A DNA stretch of 64,000 bases, taken from Rotaria sp. Silwood1 (taxonomy: Eukaryota > Rotifera > Eurotatoria > Philodinida > Philodinidae). The DNA lies in contig CAJNOP010000353.1 in the NCBI GenBank assembly GCA_905250075.1, positions 1 through 64,000 on the forward strand. Direction: 5' to 3'. Position numbers and translations under genes: made by a program. How positions within the stretch are numbered: the first letter of the stretch is position 1; the number at the start of each line of letters is the position of its first letter. The notes under the pieces are model-generated. The model was given only the letters and a program-made list of their open reading frames with translations, had not been told where the DNA came from and did no database searches. Positions 37,046 through 47,885 of the stretch are shown piece by piece.

Positions 37046-37159
37046 TCTGCAACGGGGAGTGTTTGTAACGAGGGTGTCTGTAAAGGGAGCCTGTCTGTAA
37101 TGGGGGTTTGCCTATAAGGGGGATCTGTCTGTACGGGGAGGTCTGTCTCTAAGGGAAGG
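37046..37159. repeat. G-rich minisatellite, ~17-bp unit
   Basis: About 6.5 imperfect copies of a unit like TGTAANGGGGGNCTGTC in direct orientation. It lies 50 bp before a telomere-like hairpin but has a different unit. Confidence 0.7.
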
Positions 37160-37208
37160 AGGTACCGCGAAACCTTGAACTTAAAACTTACACTCACTAT
37201 TTTCTTCG

Positions 37209-37327
37209 AGGGTGTGAAGTGTAGGTGTGGGTGTATAAGTGTGAGTGTAGGATGGGGGTGGAGGTGGGTGCCGATGGTTGTGTAGGCTTCAACTGCATAA
37301 ATTCACACCCCACGCTGTCACCCACCC
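37209..37327. repeat. Telomere-like inverted repeat 7
   Basis: Long G arm (37209-37292, AGGGTGTGAAGTGTAGGTG and onwards) and C arm ending CACCCACCC (37303-37327). It abuts the start of the F-box fragment. Confidence 0.7.
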
Positions 37328-38110
37328 TTTTTCTCTTTCATAACTTACTCTTATTTTTCACGTTATCAAGAGTATTTATTACAAATTTTGAAGATCTGTG
37401 TAATGAACTTCTATCTGAAATATTCGAATATTTGGATATGTATGATGTATATAAAACTTTTTACAATGTGAATATGCGATTTCGTAAACTCATTGTCAAT
37501 TCAAGTATTCCACTAAAGATCAATCTTTCATTCATATCAAAGTCGAGTTTTGTATATTTCAATAACGAGATTATTCTAACCAAATATGCATCGAATTACT
37601 TCCTTTCGCTTATCAAACCTTATGGTTTATGATTTGAACAATTCTCCGAGTCACATAATATCAAAATTTTTTCAACTTGAAAGATCTGTTCTTGATCAAA
37701 TTGAATCGACATACATGGAAAAACTTCTTCTTCAATTAGTTTCTTTACCCCTTCTTAATTCATTGACTATTTTTTTCTTTCGATCCTGTTAAAAAAAAAT
37801 CAACGCTTTGTATCTTGAAATATTTGGTCTGCCTAAATTAAAATATTGTCAGTTATTATTGAATGAAGGCTGCACAAGAGAACTGTTGCCAATCGCTACT
37901 AATGAATACAGTTCAATCGAACATCTCGTTATCAACAATGTTATAAACATCCATCAACTTGTTAATTTGTTATCGTATGTCCCTCAACTTCGCGTCTTAT
38001 CATTCGTTCACTAGAAGGACTTTATAATAAGCAAATAAAAATGTGTCCGATTGTATTCAATCATTTGACACATGTTTCTCTCACACTGAAGAACGTAAAT
38101 TTTCATGATT
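37328..38110 (+). pseudogene. F-box protein fragment, frameshifted
   Basis: Plus strand. The segment from about 37385 reads FEDLCNELLSEIFEYLDMYD, followed by VYKTFYNVNMRFRKLI. This is an F-box of the type multiplied in bdelloids; F-boxes link substrates to SCF ubiquitin ligases. The reading frame stops at 37630 and resumes in another frame (MVYDLNNSPSHII onwards, 37620-37790). It stops again and continues as YLEIFGLPKLKYCQLLL (37808-38014). At least two frameshifts are needed to join them. No ATG precedes the F-box in frame except one inside the hairpin. The fragment lies exactly between two telomere-like hairpins, 37209-37327 and 38114-38193. Confidence 0.65.
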
Positions 38111-38113
38111 TTA

Positions 38114-38193
38114 GAGGGTGTGAGTGTGGATGTGCAAAACGAAGAATAAACACACCCACATCCACACACCTACACCCCACCCCCATATCCAAT
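38114..38193. repeat. Telomere-like inverted repeat 8
   Basis: G arm AGGGTGTGAGTGTGGATGTG (38115-38134) and long C arm (38150-38193) with ACACCCACATCCACAC. It follows the F-box fragment directly. Confidence 0.7.
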
Positions 38194-38539
38194 TAGACTG
38201 AGTAGCATATAATCATTTATTTTAAAAGAGTGAAGATTATCAACGAATTTATTCGAATTTTTAAGTTTTCTATATGTACATATTTCGAACTCAGTGGGCA
38301 TCTGCTACGTTCAGAAAGTTGTAGTCTTATTGGTGGGCTTTTATTCTGGAGGCGATTTAGATGTATAGTTGCCGTCAATATTGCCAAATTCTTGAGTAGC
38401 GTATCTTCGAAACGAACAACAACATGTCACAGCTTTCACCCGTTCACTTTTATTTTCGTCATCAAAAAAAAGCACAAAAAAATCAAATCGTTCTTTTGCG
38501 ACTTCTCCATGCATCCATTCAATTAGTGTTTCTATTTTG

Positions 38540-39121
38540 ACTTATTCTTGTTACACTGAATCAGTTTCTCTACCCGTTTCTTAATATCTTCACCGACTGG
38601 ATTGCTCCATAGATCAAGTCTGGTGAGTGTCTGTGTCAGAACGTGGACATGGTGATATGGGAGAGACAAAGAGATTACCGTGTTACTTCTTAATGCATCC
38701 GCGAGATATTGTGTTCCTTCTTATCGGATTCTACTGCCTGACAGATCTCGTGTGGTGAGTGTCTGTGCAAACAATTAGAGATATTGATATGAGGGAGATG
38801 AATACAGACAGAATGCCACCGTATTATTTCGTAGTGCATCCGCCAGATATTGTGCTCCTTTGTCTCTGATTTGATTGACTCCGAGATAGTGTGATGATTG
38901 TCTGTGTGAAAAGTGAAGATGGTCATATGAGTTAGATGAAGAGAGGAAAAGGGTCACCGTGTTTTTTCTTAATACATCTGCCAGATGTTGTGCTCCTTCG
39001 TCTCCGATTTGATTGCTTTCGAGTTCTAGTTGCATGAGGTTCTGTGAGAAAAAATGCAGGTGGTGATATCAGTGAGATGAGAAGAGAAAGAGAGTCCCTG
39101 GGTTATTTCGTAATGAGGTTT
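38540..39121 (-). pseudogene. Leucine-rich-repeat gene fragment, one LRR per exon, disrupted
   Basis: Minus strand. Exons 38958-39041 (84 nt), 38820-38901 (82 nt), 38679-38762 (84 nt) and a last exon from 38630 downwards are each preceded by a CACAG acceptor. Each encodes about one 28-residue ribonuclease-inhibitor/NLRC3-type LRR (LELESNQIGDEGAQHLADVL; LGVNQIRDKGAQYLADAL; LDLWSNPVGEDIKKRV). The 82-nt exon lacks two bases and shifts frame. The 38679-38762 exon has a TAA where the others read GDEG. A further exon end near 39100 has GG in place of the GT donor. The gene is dead and truncated upstream. The 84-nt phase-symmetric exon explains how such LRR arrays gain and lose repeats. Confidence 0.75.
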
Positions 39122-42019
39122 AATATTTAAATGAATTTTTTTCTTACTGTATGGTTATATCATCAGTCGAGGGCGTATGGCGCGTTCTATATGATGCAGT
39201 TTCAGATTGATCATGTAATGGTCACATAGTGTACTGTGAGAAAAGAAACAAAGGCACTATTGGTTTAGAAAGTATATATTGAAAAAGTTTGGAGTAAGGT
39301 TGGAACGAGAGGGTATTTTAATGATTTGAACTTTTGAAAGATGGTAGCTGAAGAAAAATGATTGCTGTTGTAGAGAATGATTGTATTATGTTGTTTTGTA
39401 TAACATGTGTATCGTTACATTTTATTTTCGATGGAAGCACAATGGATTTGAAACGACGAGATTTACATCTTTTCAATGAAATTTATATCCACAGAAATAT
39501 GGTGAATTCTATTAGCTATAATACACAATTATATGCAGACGGAGAAAATTGTCTTTGTATTAATGTGACTTGTAGACTTTGTAGAATATGAAAAGAGCAT
39601 TTTATATCGCTCATTGAATTCAAATGGGCTTGCGTATATCATTGTTTGAAAAAGAAAATAAGTGTAAAACTGTTTGTATTAGTCTAATTTTCATGTGAAA
39701 CCATTCTAGTCATGTAACGAATAATAAGATATTCAAAATGAACTGATTAAACATCGATTGAAGTAGAACTCTTTTGTCAAAATATACCCGCCAACTAGTC
39801 GTATAACATTTATTGTCAATATATAAAGAAAAAAAACTAACAAATTCTATCATTTCTTTTTTATCCCCTGACTAAGAAATTGAATAAAAATGATATTTTG
39901 GCTTAAAAGAATTTTCCTTTCAAAAGAATTCTATTGTAAATGAATTTCTTCTCAGGGATATTATTTTTTGTTGTTGTGGATAGTATAAAACCTATTACAT
40001 TGAATATCTCTGAGTCTCAGTAATGAGATTACTGAAAATTATTTTAACTTATATCAACCTTTTTCGCACAACATCTTTCTGTGATTTCTAAGTATTTCTA
40101 AGTCATTGCAGAGAATTCAAAATAATTAGCTAGAATGGGGATTTCTGGCTCCTTCTAAATATATGTTCAGATTTTATTTTAATTTCGACTAAAATGAATT
40201 GCATAGAATTAGAATTTGATGTTATTTGCAAATGAATACTTAAAATTTTTCTCCAATTGCGGACTAATTAGCTATGAGCAAATATCTGAATAAATTATAG
40301 ACCTTGTTTGCACCAAGCAAAATATACTCTTTTTTGCTGCCACACAAAAACTCTTCGAATGGTACTCTAGGATAATTTTGGTCCTCTATTGTGATAAAAC
40401 ATTTAATGTTTTTAATAATCATGATTTGCAATGAGTTAGAACACAAAAGAATCAAGAACTATTAACCTTTTCCGAAGAACTAGTGTAAATTTTGGGATGT
40501 CTATGTATACAGAACGTTTATGAATCTTTTTATTCCATACAAACTAACTGCTGTTATAGTTTTTGTTTGAAAAAATGAAATAATCTATAAATATGTGTGA
40601 AATGATGAAATATAAACAAGAAAACCAGAGCGGAGCATGAAAAAAAGAAGTAGCTTGTACAGAGAAGAATATTAAAGCACACAGTACTTTGAAAAAATAT
40701 AGCAACACCTACTGAATTTGACTTCTTTTGAACTTTATTGGTGACGAATAGAACTTTTTTCTTTCATATTCATTAACGACGCATAGATTCAAGTATACTC
40801 TTTCAGTATTTATTGCAATTAATATTGGAAGAGCAACAATGAATCTATCTGTTGGTAATGAATTTACTGCGAAAAAGTGATGCTAGTGAAGAATAAAATC
40901 CAAAAAAAGTCAAAGTCGAAAGTTGATTTTAGTATTTTTCACGGCTCTACAAGTTGCTAGTAACATTTGTGAAAGCATTAATACATTTTTGTGTATCATG
41001 ATGAATTGAACTGCATCCGATAGAAGATTTTCTCATGGGTTTTGATCTCTAATGCAGACACGTTCAATGTTTACTCTACTTTATCGCTCTAGATAATTCA
41101 TTCTCGTCAATGAAGGAGAGAGTATTAATCTTTCAAGATGGATTAGTGATCAACCCGAAGCAAATGGATCTATTCGAACAATAATGTGCAATCTTACATG
41201 CAAACGTAAAATTGCAAATAGATGCATTTCGACATCAGGAATATATACATGGGTAACAGAGAGATTGATTAAGTCAGCTGAAATCTCATACAAAACGTTC
41301 TATTCAATTGTACAAAGTTTCTATTCGCTTAAGTTAGGAAATTCCTTATTATGTAAGTAGAATTATATACTTTGATACTTGGTTTAGCATCAACCAATAG
41401 TTCAATCAATCAAGAAAATCCTTCATCATCTTTAAAGTTAGCTTTCTCTCAGAAATCACCAATTTCGGAACAATTATAGTTCATTCACTTAATTTATAGA
41501 TTTTCATAACTGTAAGAGTAAAACTGCGCAAAACTATTTCTTATTCATTACCATTGACTATAAGAGCCGATTAGTATTTTTTAAGAGATTGTATAACTAT
41601 AAGGATTTCAGAGCGATTTTACAATTTCTCAAGTTCGGACTACTCTTACATTTTCTTAGATCTTGAGATTCTTTAGAATTATATTTACTTTATTTTGATA
41701 CTTTGGTTTTTTTTAAATGAAATTTAACTAATAAGCTCTGTTATATGATCTTCAATTCGATTCATATGAAGAATATTTTTTAGCATTATTGTAGAAACAT
41801 GAAACAGTGTTGCGAAAGCCTTCAGTGGATTTTAAAAAAACTGAGTAACTTTGTTTTCTATTGAATAAAGCATTATAGGGAAAATAAGAAACGCAATGAA
41901 GTCGTTTGACATAACTTGCGTACCGAAATGATTCTTTGTTGTGTTTCTTTTTGGAGTGGGGAATGGGGTGGGGAGGGATGAATATTCATTCATTTTAAAA
42001 TATTATCATCGAACTGTTA
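39122..42019. other. Long intergenic stretch, nothing recognised
   Basis: A 77-codon plus-strand ORF at 39358-39591 has no motif. A G-rich run (GGAGTGGGGAATGGGGTGGG) lies near 41955-41974 with no C-rich partner. Otherwise AT-rich and empty by eye. Confidence 0.35.
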
Positions 42020-42240
42020 CTAGTCTATAATCAGCAAATAAAATAATAATTGTTGAACTAAATTATGAAAAAAATCTGACTCCATGAAAACTTTGAAATT
42101 TACCTGATATCGATGATATGTATCGATGATCATATTCAGTTTTACACAAACATTACGAAGTGAACATAAAATTGTGAAGACATTGAGCTTGTCCAGAATA
42201 CGATAGACAAGGTCAACGGATAATGCCAAAAAAGACGAGG
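42020..42240 (-). pseudogene. F-box fragment
   Basis: Minus strand. LSVDLVYRILDKLNVFTILC and then CVKLNMIIDTYHRYQVNFK match the F-box start of a bdelloid-type F-box/LRR family. Only about 60 residues remain before a stop and the downstream repeats are absent. No other exon seen, so a remnant. Confidence 0.5.
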
Positions 42241-42860
42241 GAATTTAATTAGTCATAAATGTAGCTTGCTTTCGAACACTGTATTTTTTTAACAATGAAT
42301 GTCTATTGAAAGTGCCTTTTCTTTATCTCAATGTGTTTATTGACTGTGTGTCATTCACCATCACCACTCTTGAGTATTTCTTTAATCTTACACGAAGAAA
42401 TGAAACAAATACGATACCAACAATCCAATGGAAAGTAAGTTTCTAAAGGTAGATGTCAATGTATTATATGCTTTCATCTGAATTTTATATGAAAATTTCA
42501 AGCATATATCGCTAATCGTTCGTAGGAGTTTTCGCATTTGTTGAATATAATCAAGATCTCATTTAATTTTATTTTTCTTTGTTACTTATTCATGTTCGAG
42601 ATAGAACTGAAGATGAATGAAAGTCATGACAGATAAGAGAGCCAATAGACAAAAAAGAGCGACAAATACATTGATTGAGATGTTACTATTGAGATATTAT
42701 TGTTAAAATGAAAAATAACTATCATAATTGTGAATACAATCGGAGACTAAAATAGTATCCTTTTTGTATGCACAATTTTTTTGACACAAAATCAGTTTTC
42801 GATAATAAAGCGGAACAACTATAATAACATCATTCTTATTGTTTTTTCGTCACTGGCAAT
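42241..42860. other. Intergenic, nothing recognised
   Basis: AT-rich, featureless by eye. Confidence 0.4.
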
Positions 42861-42955
42861 AGGGTGTGGGTGTGAATTGGTGTGAACGCAGAGGTTCTTT
42901 TCACCAACATACACACCCACATCCCACATACTCACACCCATACCCGAAATTTGTT
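42861..42955. repeat. Telomere-like inverted repeat 9
   Basis: G arm AGGGTGTGGGTGTGAATTGG (42861-42880) and on to about 42888; C arm 42901-42955 with ACACACCCACATCCCACA. A gene fragment starts immediately after. Confidence 0.75.
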
Positions 42956-43735
42956 CTCAATTTATTAAAGCACTCGAACAGAGATTTATCGATAATAAGG
43001 ATGATGATAGTACAGAAACAACAATTCAAATGATGAGACCATTCTTCATTGTAAGAAAGATTCTATATAATATTGTTTAACCGAAAATTATTTACATTTA
43101 GAGCTTAGCAACACAATTAGAAAAATATTTTAAAATGCTTAAAAATTTTCCACATGAAGTTCATCGTCAATTGGCTTCGTTTATTCTAATTGCACTTCAA
43201 CGTACACATCAAAAAATGAAAATGGACAAATGTCATTCGAACATATTATAACAATAATTTTTTGGTTTAAAATTTCACAATATCTAAAGAATGAAGCTGA
43301 TGTTCGTCTTTATGAATCACGTATTAAGGGACACTAAGGAAAGAAAATATATAAGTGAGAGAATGGAGAAAAACATGTCCTTCGTGGGACTCAAACAATG
43401 CACCTTTTGCTATTCTGACAGATGTCCTAATTCAATTAGACTAGAAGGGATATCTTAATCTCCGTTTAGCGTCAGAGTGTATCATCATCGACACTAACAA
43501 AATAATATAACCTTCAAGATAAATATTTTTCCTATTTGTTTTGAATGTAATTCATTTTCTTTTTTAGTTTTTCAAATTAATCGTTTGAGGAACAGTATGA
43601 GATGGTTACATTCTACTAACATTCTTATTGAAAATAATGCTACTGCATTAATTTGTGCTTTAATACTTTCATCTATTGTTTGTAAACTATACAGATATTA
43701 TTTTTCATAAAGATACTATAAGTCATATAAAAAAA
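42956..43735 (+). pseudogene. Unidentified gene fragments
   Basis: Plus strand. An open stretch ALEQRFIDNKDDDSTETT ends in a GTAAGA donor near 43050. A 50-nt intron ends TTACATTTAG, and the next stretch reads SLATQLEKYFKMLKNFPHEV. A later segment reads FWFKISQYLKNEADVRLYES to a stop near 43337. Another near 43570-43709 (RNSMRWLHSTNILIENNATA) looks like the same gene further on. Frames change between segments. I do not recognise the family. It begins right at the edge of a telomere-like hairpin. Confidence 0.4.
43376..43450 (-). tRNA. Degenerate tRNA-like sequence
   Basis: On the minus strand a 75-nt stretch has tRNA spacing. The 5' TCCCTTC pairs 5 of 7 with 3' GAAGGAC. A-box-like TAGTCTAATTGAATTAGGA and B-box-like TTGTTTGAGTCCC sit where expected. 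The anticodon stem does not pair well and no anticodon can be assigned. It is probably a tRNA pseudogene or the head of a tRNA-derived SINE. Confidence 0.35.
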
Positions 43736-44014
43736 ACACGATGATACGTTCGATTACAGTCTAGGTTTTTGGGCTTGAATATCGGATGAAAAGATCTGAT
43801 TAGTTACTAGTAGTAAATAACAACATACAATCAATCATATTCTTCAGTTATGAATTATAATTCTACTTCGACTAAAAATGTCGATCATTTACTATTATTC
43901 CATAATTTTGACAAATAATGTGATTTTCAATATCATATTTATTAATGAGAATGAATTCACAACAAGTAAATGAAAGTAAATCATATGTCTATAAGAGAAC
44001 ATCTTATTGTTCAA

Positions 44015-45010
44015 TCACGATCGAGTAGTTATTGTACCAACACGCTGACCTGTTGTTCCAGTTTGTAATGCTATTTGTTGTGATGTAACACGATTTTGTT
44101 TTTTAAAGCATAAAGCAGTTCGTACATTTCGTCTGTATGCTGGAGATACGATCATATAGACGTAGAACGTTCCTACATTCATTGTAAAGCTAATAACAAC
44201 GCTTACATTTGTCCAAAGATTTTCTTTTGCCAATCTTAACTGAGATTTTATCACTGACATAGTAATTTGTGAATAGATGTTGTATATGAAATTGGGTAAT
44301 GTGGTAATAAAAGCCATTGCAAATTCAGCGAGCATCATTCGATTAACTTGCTGTTGCAAGTGATTGTGCCGAGTGTGTCTTGTGGACCAGAGATTATACC
44401 ATGTAAGCATACTAAACGTGCCGAGAACGACCAATGAGGTAATATTGGTGACAATCAAGTTAAAATATGTGATGAAATTTGTATATATAGCACGTTTATT
44501 GGCTGATGCCGTACATGAATATCCCGAATAGTAGATACCATCTGGAATACAGATCGCTAAATAAATCATACTAAATATGATCACAAGTATATAAGCTCGT
44601 TGCACGGTAAAGAGACGACGAAGCCGTACATTGCGTGAAGTATGTAGAAAACGATCAATACTTGCTAAACAAAGACATGTGAATGGCATGTTGAGACCCC
44701 AACGTCCAAACAGCCATCGAACTTTACAATAGACTATTGAACCAACTAGTATATCAACACCGGTAATACTGAGTATGCAACGGGGAAAACGGGATGACCA
44801 TAATAATACTAGACTACCGGCGAATGAGCCAATTAAGAAGACAGAATTTGACATATGACGAAGTGCTTTGAGACGAGTGAAGACAAAAATATTCAATATA
44901 TTTCCTACTGTCCCCACAACAATCAGAACAAGCATCAAGTAACCATTAAAAAAGTTTGTGATAGATTGAAGAAAAAGAATTTCCCCATTGACCGAGATAT
45001 TTGCCATCAC
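44015..45010 (-). CDS. Class A (rhodopsin-like) G-protein-coupled receptor
   Basis: A single exon of 331 residues with seven hydrophobic segments. TM1 has GTVGNILNIFVF (the conserved GN). The TM3 end reads LCLASIDRFLHTS (DRF for the usual DRY). A Cys before TM3 (VYCKVRWLFG) and one in extracellular loop 2 (GYSCTA) can make the family disulphide. TM7 is FTMNVGTFYVYMIVSPAYRR, without a strict NPxxY. NISVNG at the N-terminus is a glycosylation sequon. Short tail. It resembles the orphan peptide-receptor-like GPCRs that are very numerous in bdelloids; the ligand cannot be inferred. It is one of the few intact genes in the 34-50 kb stretch. Confidence 0.85.
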   Translation of the reverse strand: MMANISVNGEILFLQSITNFFNGYLMLVLIVVGTVGNILNIFVFTRLKALRHMSNSVFLIGSFAGSLVLLWSSRFPRCILSITGVDILVGSIVYCKVRWLFGRWGLNMPFTCLCLASIDRFLHTSRNVRLRRLFTVQRAYILVIIFSMIYLAICIPDGIYYSGYSCTASANKRAIYTNFITYFNLIVTNITSLVVLGTFSMLTWYNLWSTRHTRHNHLQQQVNRMMLAEFAMAFITTLPNFIYNIYSQITMSVIKSQLRLAKENLWTNVSVVISFTMNVGTFYVYMIVSPAYRRNVRTALCFKKQNRVTSQQIALQTGTTGQRVGTITTRS

Positions 45011-45850
45011 TAGAATCTGAAATTTTGCGGTGTAATTGAAAAATGTAACTTAGAGTTGCTACTTTAATAATATGAAACAGTATTTTTTTTTCATTAAGAT
45101 AGTTGAGATAGGTGATAATCTATGTCGTTTCACATGATAATTAGTATGCCATGCTAGTTAATCTGCTTAAATCCCTGTAAATGATGATGGTCTCAAATAG
45201 AAATGAGTCTGAGAAAAAGAAGAAGTTGTGATAATGATATGACCTACTTACTTTCATAAAGATATCATCAATACGAACACCCTTATCGACAAAAATAGCT
45301 ACCATGTTTTCGTCAAAATCAAAAAAAAAAAATAGAAAGTATTTTTTTTATATGTAAATAAATCTCGTATGTTCTTCTACTAACATGCATAGTTTAATTC
45401 TATTTCAGATCTTTTATAAGTGTTGTAACGGAAGAAAAATCACAAAATTCCAACAGATTCGAACGCTGTAAAACGATCAGAAAAGAGTTCATAGCTCGAG
45501 CTTTTCTGCATATATCGCAAATCTGATCTGTAAAGCATCCTTTATCGTAATAAAATATGAATCCCAATATTTTTGATATATTGTAAGTAAAAACTCAGAT
45601 TACAGAATTGACGAGGTAAAGATATTTTTAATTCGATATACAGCCCTCGCAAAAAGTTCTGGGGCACTCGAAAACAGTTTCTCAGTACTTTATGTTTAAG
45701 TCGACTCTGACTTTAATCATATGTTTAGCACTGTTATTCATTAAACTTTGATATTTTATAGAGCAAATGGATTATTATCCTTTGATCCTGAAAGAACAGT
45801 ATCAAACAAAATCTTCAGCAGCAAAAATAGTTCCGAGACAATTTTCATCC
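45011..45850. other. Intergenic with solitary Tc1-like terminus
   Basis: At 45639 TACAGCCCTCGCAAAAAG resembles the outer end of a Tc1/mariner inverted repeat, but I find no partner in the window. The rest is AT-rich. Confidence 0.35.
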
Positions 45851-46827
45851 TAAAGGGTGATTCAAAAGTTTCGACCCCTCTCAGTAAATCGATGATATCT
45901 ACAACAAAATTATATATAGTTATTGATCAAATTATGTCATTTTACAGAGGAAGATTAGAGCTATCATTTAAAAAAAACCTAGTTTAAAATACATAAATTT
46001 ATTACAATTTTATGGTCACTTTACTAATCTTGAGTGAAAATTTTTACGTTACATTTTTTGCAAAAATAAAATATGCTTGTAACATTTTAAGCGACATATT
46101 GTTTTCTAGATATTTTTACATGATTCAATACAATTCGATAATCTCTACAAGAATATGAATATTTAAAAAAGTTTCAGTCTTATTTTCAATATAAAACTTG
46201 AAGGAAACCAGAAAGACTAATAAAAATTTCATGTATCAAATATTAAAGAAAGTAAGTTGAGCTTTCAAAAGTTTTAGCTAGTTGACTATTCTATCTATTC
46301 ACGCTGCTCAAGAGAGTTATTTTAAGTTTCAGCATGTGACACTCCATCTGAAAACATCAATTAACAGTCGATCAGCTAAAGTTTTTGAAAGTTAAGCATT
46401 ACTATCTGATGCAAGGTATGTAAGATTCTTATTAGTCTGCGTGGTTTCTTTTGAGTTTCATATTGGAAACAGGGTTCAAATTCTTCTTGATACTCATATA
46501 CTTGTAGAGCTTGTTGAACTCTATCGAACCATATAAAGATATCTATTAAGAACATGTAGAAAATAATATGTGACTCGACTTTAACGACTCACATATTAAA
46601 GGTTTTTTTGCTATGTTTCAAAAAGTGTAACGTAAAAATTTTCACTCAAGATTAGTAAAATGACCATAAAATTGTAATAAAGTTATGTATTTCGAACTAG
46701 GTTTTTTCAGATGATAGCTTCAATCTCCCTCTATAAAATGACATAATTTGATCAATAACTTCATATAAGTTTGTCATAGATATCATCGATTTGCTGAGAG
46801 GGATCGAAACTTTTGAATCATCCTTTA
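45851..46827. mobile_element. Palindromic TIR element, mariner-like MITE
   Basis: TA-flanked ends read AAGGGTGATTCAAAAGTTTC (left) and AAGGATGATTCAAAAGTTTC (right). The arms are at least 205 bp (to about 46065 and from 46620), and inner segments also pair (46258-46297 with 46370-46395). The whole 977 bp is close to one imperfect palindrome. No transposase ORF. Confidence 0.85.
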
Positions 46828-47010
46828 TTCATCAGTAAACTTTTATTCGAATGCAAATAGTGCCATTGGAATGGTCATAAAAACTGAGCATAACTGATAT
46901 GTTTTCATTGTCAAGGTCATAGAAGACAGATACTTTCTGTATCCAAGTATTTTGCTGAAAAATGCTAGTGGTCATCAAGAAGCTGTTCAGAGGCTACTGA
47001 AAAAGAGGAG

Positions 47011-47296
47011 TAACTGTTTCTTTTCTTTGCTCATTTTGAAGAGCAGACAAAATTGAACAAAATAAGACGTTTTCGAACTTTCCAACATATCAGACAAATA
47101 TAGTGGGTGATAAAGAAAAATAAGAGTCTGTTTCATTAGTTTTTGACGTGAAATTGACTGAAATATTTTCAAGTTATAGATTTTCTATTTTGTTTCGTCT
47201 TGTAATATATTGTTCGATATATTAAAAAGTTCGAAAACGTCTTATTTTGTTCAATGCCACCTACTCTTCAAAATGAGCAAAGAAAAAACATAGTTA
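47011..47296. mobile_element. Short fold-back element
   Basis: Arms of about 85 bp in inverse orientation share TTTGCTCATTTTGAAGAG and ACAAAATAAGACGTTTTCGA. Ends read TAACTRTG. It is non-coding, likely another TA-inserting MITE, and lies 24 bp from the next telomere-like hairpin. Confidence 0.7.
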
Positions 47297-47320
47297 CCCA
47301 GGTCGAGCAAAACGGCGGTT

Positions 47321-47410
47321 AGTGTGGGTGTATGGGTGTCGGTGTAGATGTGGATGTGGGTGTGGGTCTGAGTATAGCATAACAAGAGATCATACCACAC
47401 CCACACCCAA
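47321..47410. repeat. Telomere-like inverted repeat 10
   Basis: G arm (47321-47372, AGTGTGGGTGTATGGGTGTC and onwards) and C arm CCACACCCACACCC (47395-47408). Confidence 0.75.
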
Positions 47411-47885
47411 ATCCTAAAGAATGTATAAGTCCATGAAATTCTACTTCAATTTTATTATTTGATGTTAATATTTGTTGATCATTATCGTTAAACTATAATG
47501 CAATTTTTTTGTCTTTATTTATTTCACAATCAAGATAATAATAGGATGCATCTTCTTTAATTGATGATATATCTTTTAAATGATGTGTAAAATAAATAGA
47601 TAATTTATTTATTCGTATATTTGTATTTACTTGAAGTTTTGCTTCATTTATATGAAATGTCCATCATTTTCAATAAGAATATTATCTTTAAACCATTTGT
47701 ACTTTTATAAATTAATATAATTTAAGTGGATATTTAATATTGAATCATCATTAAAATCTTGCACAGTAGTTAACGATACTTCATTAACATGAATTTTACA
47801 TGATGAACCAATGTGTTCTGGTGGACAAAGACACTTATATGTTCCTTGAGCATACATTGCAATACCTCTTGTAATTCAATAATGT
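47411..47885 (-). pseudogene. EGF-like domain gene fragment, decayed
   Basis: Minus strand. GIAMYAQGTYKCLCPPEHIG and then SSCKIHV fit the C-terminal half of an EGF-like domain (C-x-C-x8-C), the kind seen in extracellular adhesion and laminin-G proteins. NEVSLTTVQDFNDDSILNI follows. Further on WFKDNILIENDGHF and later KLSIYFTHHLKD continue in shifted frames with stops between, possibly an Ig-like or laminin-G segment. The fragment runs into telomere-like hairpin 10. Confidence 0.5.
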
